Positions 51,390-60,889 are shown, counted from the stretch's first letter. The stretch: DNA of 64,000 nucleotides from Halomonas beimenensis (GCF_002549795.1 NZ_CP021435.1:1426001-1490000); one strand, 5' to 3'. Notes: generated from the sequence alone by a model not told the origin. Program-made: numbers and translations.

Positions 51390-52403
51390 TCATGCGTATT
51401 CCCTCTCGAGGGCGGATTCGCGGGAGGGAGTCCATGGCGCTCGGTCGCCCAGCACCCCGGATCTCTCGATGATGTCGGCGACGGAAGACTCCTGGCGATG
51501 GGCCATGACGTGGACGCCGCTGACCCCCTCGATCTCCCGCAGCTGCTGGATCATCTCGATGCAGATGTTCCGGCCCTCCGCCTTCTGATCCCTGGCACCC
51601 TCCAGGCGACTGATGATGGCATCCGGAATGTGAATCCCCGGGACGTTCCTGCGCATCCAGTTCGCCGTGCGTGCCGAGGCCAGCGGTCCCACCCCGGGCA
51701 GGATGAAACACTTGTCCAGCAGGCCCAGATCCCGGGAGCGTGCCATGAAGGTGCGGAAACGCGGCAGGTCGAAACAATACTGTGTCTGAATGAACTGCGC
51801 ACCCGCCGCAATCTTCTTCGCCAACCGATGAGGGCGGAAATCGAAGGGCGGCACGAACGGGTTCTCTGCCGCCCCGAGAAAGACCCTCGGCGGATCGCTG
51901 AGCTTCCTTCCGCTGGCGAACACATGCTTGTCCCGTAACCTGGCGACCGTCTCCAGCAGCGACATGGAGTCGAGATCGAAGACCGGCTTGGCTTCCGGAT
52001 GATCCCCCACCTGCACGCCATCCCCCGTCAGGCAGAGGATGTTGTTGATGCCCAGGGCGGCGCCGCCCAGCACGTCCCCTTGAATGGCGATCCGGTTCCT
52101 GTCCCGGCAGGAGACCTGCATCACCGTCTCATAGCCCATCCGCGACAGCAGCGCACACATCGCCACGCTGGACATGTGACAGTTGGCCCCGGAGCCATCG
52201 GTGGCGTTCAGGCCGTCCACGTAGCCGTCGAAGACGCGGGCCCGGGCGTAGACCTCCTCCGGGTTCGCCGCATCGGGGGGCGCCAGCTCGGCGGTGACGG
52301 CGAAGTGCCCGGCCCTCAGCACGCGCTCCAGCCGTCCGGCAGAGCTGTAGCCCGGTGTATCGGATGCCAGGTGGCCACGATCGGCCCCAACGTTCATGTT
52401 CAC
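51390..52403 (-). CDS. MetF-like methylenetetrahydrofolate reductase
   Basis: About 337 residues of the MTHFR TIM-barrel family: AGHFAVTAELAPPDAANPEE, DGLNATDGSGANCHMSSVAM, GINNILCLTGDGVQVGDHPE, QFIQTQYCFDLPRFRTFM. It interconverts methyl- and methylene-THF with FAD; in a demethylation operon it should oxidise methyl-THF. The start is GTG 52403, which shares GTGA with the upstream gene and has GAGGAGG seven bases before it; the ATG six bases on is less well placed. It is tightly coupled to the MetV-like gene, pointing to a two-subunit enzyme. Confidence 0.9.
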   Translation of the reverse strand: MNMNVGADRGHLASDTPGYSSAGRLERVLRAGHFAVTAELAPPDAANPEEVYARARVFDGYVDGLNATDGSGANCHMSSVAMCALLSRMGYETVMQVSCRDRNRIAIQGDVLGGAALGINNILCLTGDGVQVGDHPEAKPVFDLDSMSLLETVARLRDKHVFASGRKLSDPPRVFLGAAENPFVPPFDFRPHRLAKKIAAGAQFIQTQYCFDLPRFRTFMARSRDLGLLDKCFILPGVGPLASARTANWMRRNVPGIHIPDAIISRLEGARDQKAEGRNICIEMIQQLREIEGVSGVHVMAHRQESSVADIIERSGVLGDRAPWTPSRESALEREYA

Positions 52404-52876
52404 TGTGACGCCTCCTCGTGCCCTGCCTGTTGATCCGATGCCCCACGGGCCACGCGCAGCCAGGACGAACTGCCCTTCAGGCGATGATCCACGGGCAGTT
52501 GAACCACCTGTATCGCGTCGCCTTCCTTCATCTTCCGACTTCCCTCCCAGGCCTCGACCCAGACACAACGCTTCTCGGGGTACACTTCGCAATTCCCGTT
52601 CTGCATGACGCCTCCACAGGGGCCGTTGCGCATGGTCTTGGGGCAGTTCATCGAACAGGACATGCCGGTAGAGCTGAGGATGCACTGACCACACATCTGG
52701 CAGTCGAACAGCAAGCCCTTGCCGAGCTTCTCCAGCTTGCCCATTGGCCTTTCGGCACGCTGGTAGCCCACCGACTTCCACAGCGGATGCAGCTTGACGA
52801 TCACCGGTTCGAAGGCCCGATAGGTGAGCTCAAACAATCTCGCGTGGCGTGCGGCCCATAGACGAACGGAATACAC
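52400..52876 (-). CDS. MetV-like protein (MTHFR C-terminal/zinc domain)
   Basis: 158 residues starting at GTG 52876, which has AGGAGAGG just upstream. The protein carries many cysteines: DCQMCGQCILSSTGMSCSMN and CPKTMRNGPCGGVMQNGNCE. This is the MTHFR_C (MetV) domain, a metal-binding partner of MetF in acetogens and other C1 pathways. Together they would form MetVF, which can use electron carriers other than NADPH. The overlap GTGA with metF shows translational coupling. It is 268 bp downstream of the demethylase gene. Confidence 0.82.
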   Translation of the reverse strand: MYSVRLWAARHARLFELTYRAFEPVIVKLHPLWKSVGYQRAERPMGKLEKLGKGLLFDCQMCGQCILSSTGMSCSMNCPKTMRNGPCGGVMQNGNCEVYPEKRCVWVEAWEGSRKMKEGDAIQVVQLPVDHRLKGSSSWLRVARGASDQQAGHEEASQ

Positions 52877-53144
52877 AAGCCTCTCCTGCCACGGCAACGC
52901 CGCCGTGGAGCCAATCGTTGCTTCCTGGGGGCGTGAGACGTCTCTCGGGCATCGCTGGCCATCGATCGGCCAAGGCCGGGATGGCTTCCTCGAGGAGGTG
53001 CCGTCAGCCGAGGCACCCCTTTGATGTTCCGATAGCACTCACGCGTCCAGCCAATGTAGGGAAATCGCCGGGTGGGATGGCCCGCGATCGTGGCTAGCAA
53101 GCCTCGATCGGCGATCCCGGGCCATCATGACCGAAGATCCGCGA
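52877..53144. other. Spacer between dmdA-like and metV-like genes
   Basis: A 268-bp gap inside the C1 operon with no convincing gene. It holds no strong terminator; small GATC-rich dyads are present near 53105-53155. Transcript continuity across it is unproven. Confidence 0.4.
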
Positions 53145-54323
53145 TCACGCGGATGCGGCGATTCTCTTCTTGGGGTCGAAGAACGGCTTCTCGACCACCA
53201 CGGCCTTCGCCGGACCCGACAGGGTCTGCACTTCCAGCTCGGTGCCGAGCCGGGACTGTGCGACGTCCACCATGGCCAGGGCGATGTTCTGCTCCAGGCG
53301 CGGGGAGTAGACCGCAGACGTCACCTTGCCGACGGTCTCGCCCCCATGGCTGAGCGGCCAGAAGGAGGTGTTCGGGCCCTTGAGGGGCGCCCCCTCGATG
53401 CGCAGGCCGACCTGCTTCCGGCTCACGCCGGTCTCGCGGATACGCTTCAGCGCGGCCTTGCCGATGAAATCGGCCTCCATGTCCGGATTCACCAGACGGT
53501 CCATCCCCAGTTCGTAGGGATTGGTTTCCATGTCCGCATCGGCGTGATAGGAAAGCATGCCTCCTTCGATGCGGCGGATGGAGGAGGTATGACCGGGCTT
53601 CAGGCCGAAGGGCAGGCCTGCCGCCATGATCTTCTCCCACAGCTCGTCGCCGCGGGAGCCGTCCTGAAGATACAGTTCATAGCCCAGCTCGCTCGACCAG
53701 CCGGTGCGCGAGACGATCAGCGGAATGCCGTCGAGTTCGAGCTCGCGAAGCCAGTAGTAGCGCAGGTCCATGATGCCGTCTCCGAAGAGCGTCTTCATGA
53801 TCTCGCCGGATTGCGGACCTTGCAGTTGCAGGGGAGAGACATCGGGTTCGCGAATGGTGACATCGAGCCCGGAGTTGATCGCCACACCCTGTGCCCACAG
53901 CAGGATGTCGCTGTCGGCCAGGGAGATCCAGAAATGATTCTCTGCCAGGCGCAACAGGATCGGGTCATTCAGGATGCCACCGTCGGCATTGGTGATCAGG
54001 ATGTATTTGCACTGTCCGACAGCCATTTCCGACAGATCGCGCGGGGTCAGGTACTGCACGAACGTCGCCGCATCCGGACCCGTGATCTCCACCTGACGCT
54101 CGGCGGCGACATCGCAGAGGATCGCATCGTTCACGAGGTTCCAGAAGTTCTGCTCCGGGTCCCCGAAATCGCGCGGGATATACATGTGGTTGTATACCGA
54201 GAATGCCGTTGCGCCCCAACGTACTGTCGCGTCAAAGTAGGGAGACTTTCGGATCTGGGTGCCGAAACCAAACTCAGCCTTTTTTTCCATTTGCACTACA
54301 TTGCTGGGCGACACGTTTGTCAT
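53145..54323 (-). CDS. DmdA-like, GcvT-family THF-dependent demethylase
   Basis: 392 residues of the aminomethyltransferase (GcvT) family, with DmdA-type marks: ATAFSVYNHMYIPRDFGDPE, CDVAAERQVEITGPDAATFV, QYLTPRDLSEMAVGQCKYIL and EPDVSPLQLQGPQ. DmdA moves a methyl group from dimethylsulfoniopropionate (DMSP) to THF. Related GcvT proteins demethylate dimethylglycine, sarcosine or methoxy-aromatics, so the donor is not proven. ATG 54323 follows AAGGTG; a GTG at 54332 is possible. It heads a C1 operon (MetV, MetF, PurU, FolD). Confidence 0.78.
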   Translation of the reverse strand: MTNVSPSNVVQMEKKAEFGFGTQIRKSPYFDATVRWGATAFSVYNHMYIPRDFGDPEQNFWNLVNDAILCDVAAERQVEITGPDAATFVQYLTPRDLSEMAVGQCKYILITNADGGILNDPILLRLAENHFWISLADSDILLWAQGVAINSGLDVTIREPDVSPLQLQGPQSGEIMKTLFGDGIMDLRYYWLRELELDGIPLIVSRTGWSSELGYELYLQDGSRGDELWEKIMAAGLPFGLKPGHTSSIRRIEGGMLSYHADADMETNPYELGMDRLVNPDMEADFIGKAALKRIRETGVSRKQVGLRIEGAPLKGPNTSFWPLSHGGETVGKVTSAVYSPRLEQNIALAMVDVAQSRLGTELEVQTLSGPAKAVVVEKPFFDPKKRIAASA

Positions 54324-54882
54324 GCTGATCACCTTTATTGTGATGTTGAATTCATCGTGCTGCGCGAACTCGCGTATTCGGCACGGCTCACTATAGCCCC
54401 ACAGGTCATCGAAACGCGGCCTAAAAGCACGGCAAAACTAGGATGAACAGGCCAAATTGGTGGCGCTGCGCAGACCGTTTGGTCCGGCGCCGGCGAGGGC
54501 CCGCCGCGCCCCCCGTGGAGCTGCCCCTCGCGACCTGGCGATGCCCGCCGGCGCGAGGCGCGAGGGCGACCCGAGCGGGCTTCGAGCCGCGACAGGCCGC
54601 GGCTGGCAGGGACGTCCCGACAGGCCGACACACGGCCGGGCACGACCCGGCCCTCGGCAAGGGGCAGGGCGGGATCGCAGAGGGGGCGTTCAGGAATGGC
54701 AACGGGTGCCGGGAGGGGAGGTCAGGCCGAGGCAGCCCCCGAGGATGGACGGGCTGGCGAGGCCAGCGGCCGCCGGGCCTGTGGCCTCGTGTCGGAGGCC
54801 CAGGGGAGCCTGCCGTGCGGGTCGGCCGGGACGGTGACTCGTGGGCGCCTGCTGGAGGCCAGGACCCGCATCGGGTGTCCGC
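54324..54882. other. Gene-free, very GC-rich stretch upstream of the demethylase gene
   Basis: About 560 bp between the Lrp gene and the demethylase gene (both minus). Long frames here are low-complexity Arg/Gly/Pro translations of GC-rich DNA, so non-coding. The part nearest the demethylase is AT-rich and should hold its promoter and Lrp sites. Confidence 0.5.
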
Positions 54883-55374
54883 TCAGTCATCCGGGTCGGT
54901 GATCAGGTTGGCGAGATTGACCTGGGTCGACTTGATCTCACGGGTGGCGATGTAGGTCATGTAGCGTTCGATCCCCAGTTCCGCCGAGAGCAACCGGTCC
55001 ATGACGCGCTGAAAGGCGGAAAGGCTCGGCGTCACGACTTTCAGCACGTAGTCCATGCCCCCTCCGGTCGTCAGGCATTCGACGATCTCATCGACTCGAC
55101 CGATATATTCCTCGAATCGCTCGAAGTTCGCCTTGCGATGCCCCTCGAGTGAAACGGTGACCACCACGGTGGTGGCATTGGCGATCTTGTCGAGCGCGAT
55201 ATCCGCGTGATACCCACGGATCAGGCCGGCTTCCTTCAATCGCGTGAAGCGAATCCAGCATGGCGTCGGAGACAGGTTGACGAGTTCTGACAGCTTGGTC
55301 TTGCTGAGCTGGCCGTGCTGCTGCAGTGCGCGGAGAATGCGGATGTCGGCCGCATCAATGGCAATTTTCCTCAT
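54883..55374 (-). CDS. Lrp/AsnC-family regulator, probable controller of the C1 operon
   Basis: 163 residues. HTH at about 8-55 (DAADIRILRALQQHGQLSKT, ELVNLSPTPCWIRFTRLKEA), then the RAM domain (NATTVVVTVSLEGHRKANFE, DYVLKVVTPSLSAFQRVMDR). Lrp-type proteins bind amino acids or related compounds and regulate neighbouring catabolic genes. Its place upstream of the demethylase, on the same strand with a 559-bp gap, makes that operon the likeliest target. ATG 55374 starts the HTH. Confidence 0.88.
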   Translation of the reverse strand: MRKIAIDAADIRILRALQQHGQLSKTKLSELVNLSPTPCWIRFTRLKEAGLIRGYHADIALDKIANATTVVVTVSLEGHRKANFERFEEYIGRVDEIVECLTTGGGMDYVLKVVTPSLSAFQRVMDRLLSAELGIERYMTYIATREIKSTQVNLANLITDPDD

Positions 55375-55956
55375 TGGCTCTCAGCCTTCATGGTAATCCC
55401 TAAAGATGTGACTGATTCAGGAGTGAGGTGCAAGGTTTCTCGGTGCGCTGCATGGCGTCCGGCGGTCACGCCACAGGTGAAGTCGTAATGGGCTAATGGG
55501 AAAACCGCAACCATCCAGGGGCGATCCGTGGCTCATCCGTCGCTGGCTTCCGAAACGGTCAGGCAGGAGGGGGGCAGGCCAGCCACGGACAACCGCCTCA
55601 GGGGCGTATGGGGCTGGCTCCCGGGCACGATATCATATCGCCCCGTACCGTAAAGCAGGAATCCCCGGGACCGGGCCCCCGGGCGGGATGGGGCTCCCGG
55701 GGCGGAAGCTCAGCGGCGCTTGCGGAGGTCGGTCGCCCCGGCACCTGGAAGGGGCGGGGCGCCCCCCGTGTGAATGACTGGCCGGCCACTATTAACCTTG
55801 CAATCCAATAGATCATCCTGATCTCTTTGATTGTCGCCCGCGCCACCCTGGCGCAGATGCGTGGATCTGCTGGTGTGGCGCGGGCTCGCGCCGGCCCGAC
55901 GGCCGGCGGCGGCACGTCCCTGTGCCGCGATTGACCCGACATAAAACCTTGCCGGG
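55375..55956. other. Gene-free stretch with a hairpin
   Basis: About 580 bp without a supported gene. A stem CCCGCGCCAC (55837-55846) with GTGGCGCGGG (55875-55884) lies 73 bp past the end of the dihydrolipoamide-dehydrogenase-like gene and may terminate it. The Lrp promoter lies near 55380-55450. Confidence 0.5.
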
Positions 55957-57381
55957 TTAATAAGCCGAGGTGGCGAGGCCCGTCGACTCCGCTTCGTGAC
56001 GCCTGCGCTTCTTCTGGGCGTCGATCAACACATCCCGCAGCAACTCTTCGGCACTGGGGTGGTAGATGGGCATCTCCAGTACCTGCTCCGCCGTCATGCC
56101 GTGCGTGATGGCCAGGGCGAGCAGGTGGGCCAGGTGTTCGGCCTGGTATCCCAGCAGCTCGGCGCCCAGGATGACGTCGGTGCGCGCGTCCAGATAGACC
56201 TGCATATGCCCTTGCACCTTGTTCCAGACCACATGGCGGGGGCTGGTGAACGGCAGCTCACCGATGACGATCTCCCGGCCTTGAAGCTGCTGGAAGCTCT
56301 GGCCGATGACGGCGATCTGGGGATCGGTGAAGAAGACCATCAATGGCGGCCGACGCCCTGCAGGGGTGGGGTCCGGGTAGTTCAGCGCATTGTCGGCGGC
56401 GATGCGCCCCTCGTCGTAGGCTTCATGCCACACCGGCAGGTGATCGGTGGCATCCCCGGCGATGAAGATGGGCAGGTTGCCGCAGCGCATCGTGTGCGGA
56501 TCGACACTCACCGCGCCGGTGTCGGTGATCTCCACGCCGGCATGCTCCAGCCCCAGCCGATCCAGGTTGGACACCCGTCCCGTGGCGACCAGGACGCTGT
56601 CGAATGCCTTGGTGACCCGCTGGCCGTCCGACCGCTCGAAGTCGATCCAGGCGCCTTCCGCGTCCTCCCAGGTGCTCAGCACCCGGCCGCTGGGATGGAT
56701 ATCCAGCTCGTCGGCGAGGACATCGAGCGCCTGGCGGCGCATGGCCGGGTGGGTGAGGGCGTTGATCCTGCCGGAGCGGCCGTAGATGGTCGTCTCGACC
56801 CCCAGCCGATGGAGGGCCTGGCCCAGTTCCAGGGCGATGACGCCCATGCCGATCACGGCGATCGAGCGGGGCAGGTCCTCCAGCTCGAAGATCGTGTCGC
56901 TGGTGAGCACGCGGGACATCACGGGCTCGAACACCTCGCCGATCGCGGGGCGCGAGCCGCAGGCGAGGATGATCTTCTCCGCCCTGACCTCCACCGATTC
57001 GCCCACCATCAGGCGCCCCGGCCCGACGAACCGGGCGCGCCCCTCGAGCTTGTGACGAGCCGGAATCTTGTCGACGTAGCCGAGGTTGCGGGCGACGAAC
57101 CGATGATCCCGCTCTCGGCGCAAGCGTTCCAGGACCTGGCGGCCTTCCACATGGCCCGAGGCGGGCACCCCGAAGAAATCGCTGGTCTGCAGGTGGTGGG
57201 CGTAGTCGGCAGCGGTGATCAGCAGCTTGCTGGGCATGCAGCCGACCCTGGCACAGGTGGTGCCGTAGGGACCGTCCTGGATCATCACCAGGCTGTCGGT
57301 CTGTCGGCTGATCTTCGAATAGGCGCCCAGTCCGCTGGTGCCGGCGCCGATGATCGCGTATTCCACATTCATGGTCTTCAT
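55957..57381 (-). CDS. Dihydrolipoamide dehydrogenase-like flavoprotein
   Basis: 474 residues of the class I pyridine nucleotide-disulfide oxidoreductases. It has an FAD motif VEYAIIGAGTSGLGAYSKIS, the redox pair in TTCARVGCMPSKLLI, the NAD motif SIAVIGMGVIALELGQALHR and the C-terminal active-site base YHPSAEELLRDVL. No lipoyl-enzyme genes lie nearby. It faces an OsmC gene across a shared regulatory region. OsmC/Ohr peroxidases can use dihydrolipoyl groups as reductant, so a thiol-dependent role is plausible. ATG 57381 is preceded by a G-rich GGGGGGTTGAGC. Confidence 0.88.
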   Translation of the reverse strand: MKTMNVEYAIIGAGTSGLGAYSKISRQTDSLVMIQDGPYGTTCARVGCMPSKLLITAADYAHHLQTSDFFGVPASGHVEGRQVLERLRRERDHRFVARNLGYVDKIPARHKLEGRARFVGPGRLMVGESVEVRAEKIILACGSRPAIGEVFEPVMSRVLTSDTIFELEDLPRSIAVIGMGVIALELGQALHRLGVETTIYGRSGRINALTHPAMRRQALDVLADELDIHPSGRVLSTWEDAEGAWIDFERSDGQRVTKAFDSVLVATGRVSNLDRLGLEHAGVEITDTGAVSVDPHTMRCGNLPIFIAGDATDHLPVWHEAYDEGRIAADNALNYPDPTPAGRRPPLMVFFTDPQIAVIGQSFQQLQGREIVIGELPFTSPRHVVWNKVQGHMQVYLDARTDVILGAELLGYQAEHLAHLLALAITHGMTAEQVLEMPIYHPSAEELLRDVLIDAQKKRRRHEAESTGLATSAY

Positions 57382-57669
57382 GCTCAACCCCCCATCCCAC
57401 ATGACTTCACGATCCATGCAGGCTAAGCGGGGCCTGCTGGGGGGTAAAGTGATGCTTACTAAGCATTTGGCTTACCTTTCGTCATTCACTCCTTATCGCT
57501 TCACTCGACGATCCTTCGTTTTATCCCTCCACTGAGCCGTCGGCTGGCTGGGAAGGGGCTGGCAGTTGAACTTTCACATTAGCTGGGCTAACCCTTCTGG
57601 TTAGCAATCGTCGTTTTACGGGCGTCCCGGGGATCGCTTAGCTTGCGGGCATGCTCAGGAGGTTTGTCT
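57382..57669. promoter_or_regulatory. Divergent control region with two dyads
   Basis: ATGCTTACTAAGCAT (57452-57466) is a perfect 7-bp-arm dyad, and GCTAACC-CTTCT-GGTTAGC (57587-57605) is a second, different one. They lie between the flavoprotein and OsmC genes and could be operators for a shared regulator, e.g. the LysR at 60890 or an unseen one. Confidence 0.5.
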
Positions 57670-58119
57670 ATGTCAGTCCATCAGTCCGTCATCCGTTGGC
57701 AGCGTGCCCCCCACGAAAGCGACCCAAGCACCTATTCGCGTAATCACCGAGTCACGCTGAACGGTGACCAGCAGGTCGATGTTTCCGCATCGGTCGAGTT
57801 CAAGGGGGATTCGAGCTGTGCCGACCCGGAACAAATGCTGATCAGCGCGGTGTCCAGCTGTCATATGCTGTTTTTTCTGGCCATCGCCGAGTTTCAGGGT
57901 TATCGGGTCGAATCCTATGAGGACGATCCGCTCGGCTATCTGGAGCGCAACGATAAGAAGGGGATGGAGGTGACGCGTATCGAACTGTCACCGCGCATCA
58001 CCTTCGGGGGTGATAAAGTGCCCGATCAGAAGGCGATATCCCGAATGCACGCCGGGGCTCACAGGAATTGTTTCATCCGCAACTCGATCACCGCCGAGGT
58101 GACGGTCAACCACCTTTAA
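57670..58119 (+). CDS. OsmC/Ohr-family thiol peroxidase-like protein
   Basis: 149 residues: VDVSASVEFKGDSSCADPEQ, LISAVSSCHMLFFLAIAEFQ (second conserved cysteine) and AISRMHAGAHRNCFIRNSIT. The peroxidatic cysteine position is not certain from reading alone. OsmC proteins reduce organic hydroperoxides. ATG 57670 follows AGGAGG. It is the first of three same-strand genes (OsmC, enoyl-CoA hydratase, acyl-CoA synthetase), with 26 bp to the next. Confidence 0.87.
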   Translation: MSVHQSVIRWQRAPHESDPSTYSRNHRVTLNGDQQVDVSASVEFKGDSSCADPEQMLISAVSSCHMLFFLAIAEFQGYRVESYEDDPLGYLERNDKKGMEVTRIELSPRITFGGDKVPDQKAISRMHAGAHRNCFIRNSITAEVTVNHL

Positions 58120-58145
58120 TCAGCCAGTTCTGTCGGGAGGCATTC

Positions 58146-58949
58146 ATGAGTCTCAATCACACTACGGACGACATCCTTCTCAGGGAAGACAGGGACGGAG
58201 CCGTCTATCTCACGCTGAATCGGCCGGACAAGTTCAACACCCTGTCCGAAGCGATGCTGGACGTGTTGCAGCGGGAGCTGGATGCGATCGCCGCCGATCC
58301 TGCCGTCCGCTGTGTGGTGATCGGTGCCAATGGGCGGGGGTTCTGCGCCGGCCATGACCTCAAGGAAATGCGCGCCAATCCCGACAAGGCCTATTACCAG
58401 GCGCTGTTTCGCCGCTGCAGCCGGGTGATGCAGAGCATCGTCGAGATGCCGGTCCCGGTCATCGCCAAGGTCCAGGGGATGGCCACGGCGGCGGGGTGCC
58501 AACTGGTCGCCAGCTGCGATCTGGCCATCGCCGGCCAATCGGCCAGCTTCGCGGTATCGGGCATCAACGTGGGCCTGTTCTGCTCGACCCCGGCCGTGGC
58601 GCTGTCCCGCAGCATCTCGCCCAAGCGGGCGTTCGACATGCTGGTGTCAGGCAATTTCATCGATGCGGACACGGCGTTGGAGTGGGGGCTGCTCAGTGCC
58701 GTCACCGATGACGACGACCTGGACGCCGCCGTGGCGGACAAGGTGGAGCTGATCCTGAGCAAGAGTCCGGCGGCGGTACGCTTCGGCAAGTCCATGTTCC
58801 ATCCCCAGCGTCAGATGGCCTTGGCCGATGCCTACGACTTCGCCGGCAACGTGATGGCGGAAAACATGATGAGCCCCGACGCAGGCGAAGGGATCGATGC
58901 CTTTCTCGGCAAGCGTAGGCCCGTCTGGGAGCAGCCAGGCAATGCCTGA
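58146..58949 (+). CDS. Enoyl-CoA hydratase/isomerase family protein
   Basis: 267 residues of the crotonase fold: VYLTLNRPDKFNTLSEAMLD, GRGFCAGHDLKEMRANPD (oxyanion-hole loop), MATAAGCQLVASCDLAIAGQ. It resembles the ECHDC3-like subgroup. A glutamate pair typical of true hydratases is not evident; AVSGINVGLFCSTPAVAL sits where they would be, so activity is uncertain. ATG 58146 follows GGGAGG. It lies between OsmC and acyl-CoA synthetase genes, suggesting CoA-ester metabolism. It could serve like DmdD in DMSP use, but nothing proves it. Confidence 0.85.
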   Translation: MSLNHTTDDILLREDRDGAVYLTLNRPDKFNTLSEAMLDVLQRELDAIAADPAVRCVVIGANGRGFCAGHDLKEMRANPDKAYYQALFRRCSRVMQSIVEMPVPVIAKVQGMATAAGCQLVASCDLAIAGQSASFAVSGINVGLFCSTPAVALSRSISPKRAFDMLVSGNFIDADTALEWGLLSAVTDDDDLDAAVADKVELILSKSPAAVRFGKSMFHPQRQMALADAYDFAGNVMAENMMSPDAGEGIDAFLGKRRPVWEQPGNA

Positions 58950-59118
58950 ACCGTGCCTGCGTTCGTCGACTCGATAGACAGCGCCCGGTACCGCGGCGTG
59001 CATTTGACGACGCGTCGGGATGCGTGGTGACGGCGGGACATTCGATGGCTCGTGCCGCCGGGGTGGCGGTTGAAAGGCCGGGTTTATAACCCTTACCTAA
59101 AATAACAGGGGTTGATCC

Positions 59119-60759
59119 ATGAACGATATTTGCCAATTCAATGAGGCTCTCGAGAAAACGGCGGCGAATCATGTTCCGCTGTCTCCCTTGAGCTTCATCA
59201 AGCGGGCCGCCGCCGTTTATCCCGACCGGACGGCGCTGATCTACAACGAGACGCGGTACACCTGGCGGCAGACCTACGGCCGCTGTCGTCGGCTGGCCGC
59301 CCTGCTGAAGCATTTCGGCATCTCCCGGGGAGATACGGTCGCGGTCATGTTGCCGAATGTCCCGGCCATGTACGAGGCTCACTTCGGGGTGCCCATGGTG
59401 GGAGCGGTGCTGAACGCGATCAACGTGCGCCTGGATGCCGAAGCGGTGGCCTTCATCCTCGATCACAGCCGTTCCCGCCTGCTGTTGGTCGATCCCGAGT
59501 ACGCGGAGGTGGTCGACAAGGCCCTGGCCCGGCTGGAAGGGCCGGCGCCCCGGGTGATCAACGTCTCGGACCCGAGTCAGGGCGCCGAGCGTTTCCTCGG
59601 CGACCTGGAGTACGAGGCGCTGCTGGCCGAGCAGCCGGAGCTGGACGACTGGGAGCTTCCGGCCGACGAGTGGGATGCGATCTCGCTGGGTTACACGTCC
59701 GGCACCACCGGCAATCCGAAGGGGGTCGTCTCCCACCATCGCGGCGCCTACCTGAATGCGGTCAGTAACGTGCTGTCCTGGACGCTGCCGGCCGAGGTGG
59801 TCTACCTCTGGACGCTGCCGATGTTTCACTGCAACGGCTGGTGCTTCCCGTGGACGCTGGCGGCGATCGGCGGGACCAGCGTCTGCCTGCGCCGGGTCGA
59901 CCCGGAGCTGATCCTGGACTTGATCCGGCGGCATCGGGTCACCCACTACTGCGGTGCACCCGTCGTCCACTCGATGATCGCCGATGCCGCCGTGGCGGCC
60001 CAGGCGCCGATCGATCACCCCGTGGCGGGGCTGATCGCCGGCGCGGCCCCCCCGGCGTCGGTGCTGGAGCGGATGGAGACCATCGGCATCGAGCTCACCC
60101 ACGTCTACGGCCTGACCGAGACCTACGGCCCGGCGTCGGTGTGCGCCAAACAGGAGGGCTGGGATCAGTGCTCCCTGGAGGAGCGGGTCCGGCTCAACGG
60201 GCGTCAGGGGGTGGCCTACCCCTTGCAGGAAAGCCTGGCGGTGCTGGACCCGGCCACCATGGAGCCCGTCCCGGCCGATGGCGAGACGGTGGGCGAGATC
60301 ATGTTCCGGGGCAACATCGTCATGAAGGGCTACCTGCGCAACGAGGCCGCCACCCAGGAAGCCTTTGCCGGTGGCTGGTTCCACTCCGGTGACCTCGCCG
60401 TGGTGGAATCGGATGGCTACGTCAAGATTCGCGACCGGCTCAAGGACGTGATCATCTCGGGCGGGGAGAACATCTCCTCCCTGGAAGTCGAGGAGGTCAT
60501 CCAGCGCCACGGCGACGTCGAGCTGGCGGCGGTCGTGGCGATGGCGGACGAGAAGTGGGGAGAAGTGCCCGCGGCCTTCGTTCAGCTGCGTCCCGGTAGC
60601 GAGTTGACCGAAGAGGCATTGATCCGCTTCTGCCGGGAGAACATCAGTCGCTTCAAGGCGCCCAAGAAGGTGATCTTCACCCGGCTGCCGACCACCTCGA
60701 CCGGGAAGATCCAGAAGTTCCAGTTGCGCCAGCAGCTCGAGAGCGGTCTGCCGGCCTGA
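59119..60759 (+). CDS. Acyl-CoA synthetase (AMP-binding)
   Basis: 546 residues with the AMP-binding motif SLGYTSGTTGNPKGVVSHHR, the motif HVYGLTETYGP and the C-terminal hinge/lysine region SGGENISSLEVEEVIQRHGD and TSTGKIQKFQLRQQL (catalytic Lys). Members ligate short- or branched-chain acids to CoA; DmdB (methylmercaptopropionate-CoA ligase) and branched acyl ligases are in the same family. Given the DmdA-like gene 5 kb away, a DmdB-like role is possible but unproven. No strong ribosome site except AGGGG at 59107-59111. Confidence 0.88.
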   Translation: MNDICQFNEALEKTAANHVPLSPLSFIKRAAAVYPDRTALIYNETRYTWRQTYGRCRRLAALLKHFGISRGDTVAVMLPNVPAMYEAHFGVPMVGAVLNAINVRLDAEAVAFILDHSRSRLLLVDPEYAEVVDKALARLEGPAPRVINVSDPSQGAERFLGDLEYEALLAEQPELDDWELPADEWDAISLGYTSGTTGNPKGVVSHHRGAYLNAVSNVLSWTLPAEVVYLWTLPMFHCNGWCFPWTLAAIGGTSVCLRRVDPELILDLIRRHRVTHYCGAPVVHSMIADAAVAAQAPIDHPVAGLIAGAAPPASVLERMETIGIELTHVYGLTETYGPASVCAKQEGWDQCSLEERVRLNGRQGVAYPLQESLAVLDPATMEPVPADGETVGEIMFRGNIVMKGYLRNEAATQEAFAGGWFHSGDLAVVESDGYVKIRDRLKDVIISGGENISSLEVEEVIQRHGDVELAAVVAMADEKWGEVPAAFVQLRPGSELTEEALIRFCRENISRFKAPKKVIFTRLPTTSTGKIQKFQLRQQLESGLPA

Positions 60760-60889
60760 GCCATCGGGAACAGGAGGCGAAGGCCCCGAGGCGGGCACTA
60801 TGGCGTGTGCCCCGGCAGCGATTATAGTGAGCCTTCACCGGGTCACTCGATCGGGCCGGTGGCCACCGTCACTCCAGCGAGTATTGGTC

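Noticed and set aside
54443..54955. 170-codon plus-strand frame upstream of the demethylase
   Set aside because: Arg/Gly/Pro-rich, no ribosome site, overlaps the end of the Lrp gene, no family resemblance.
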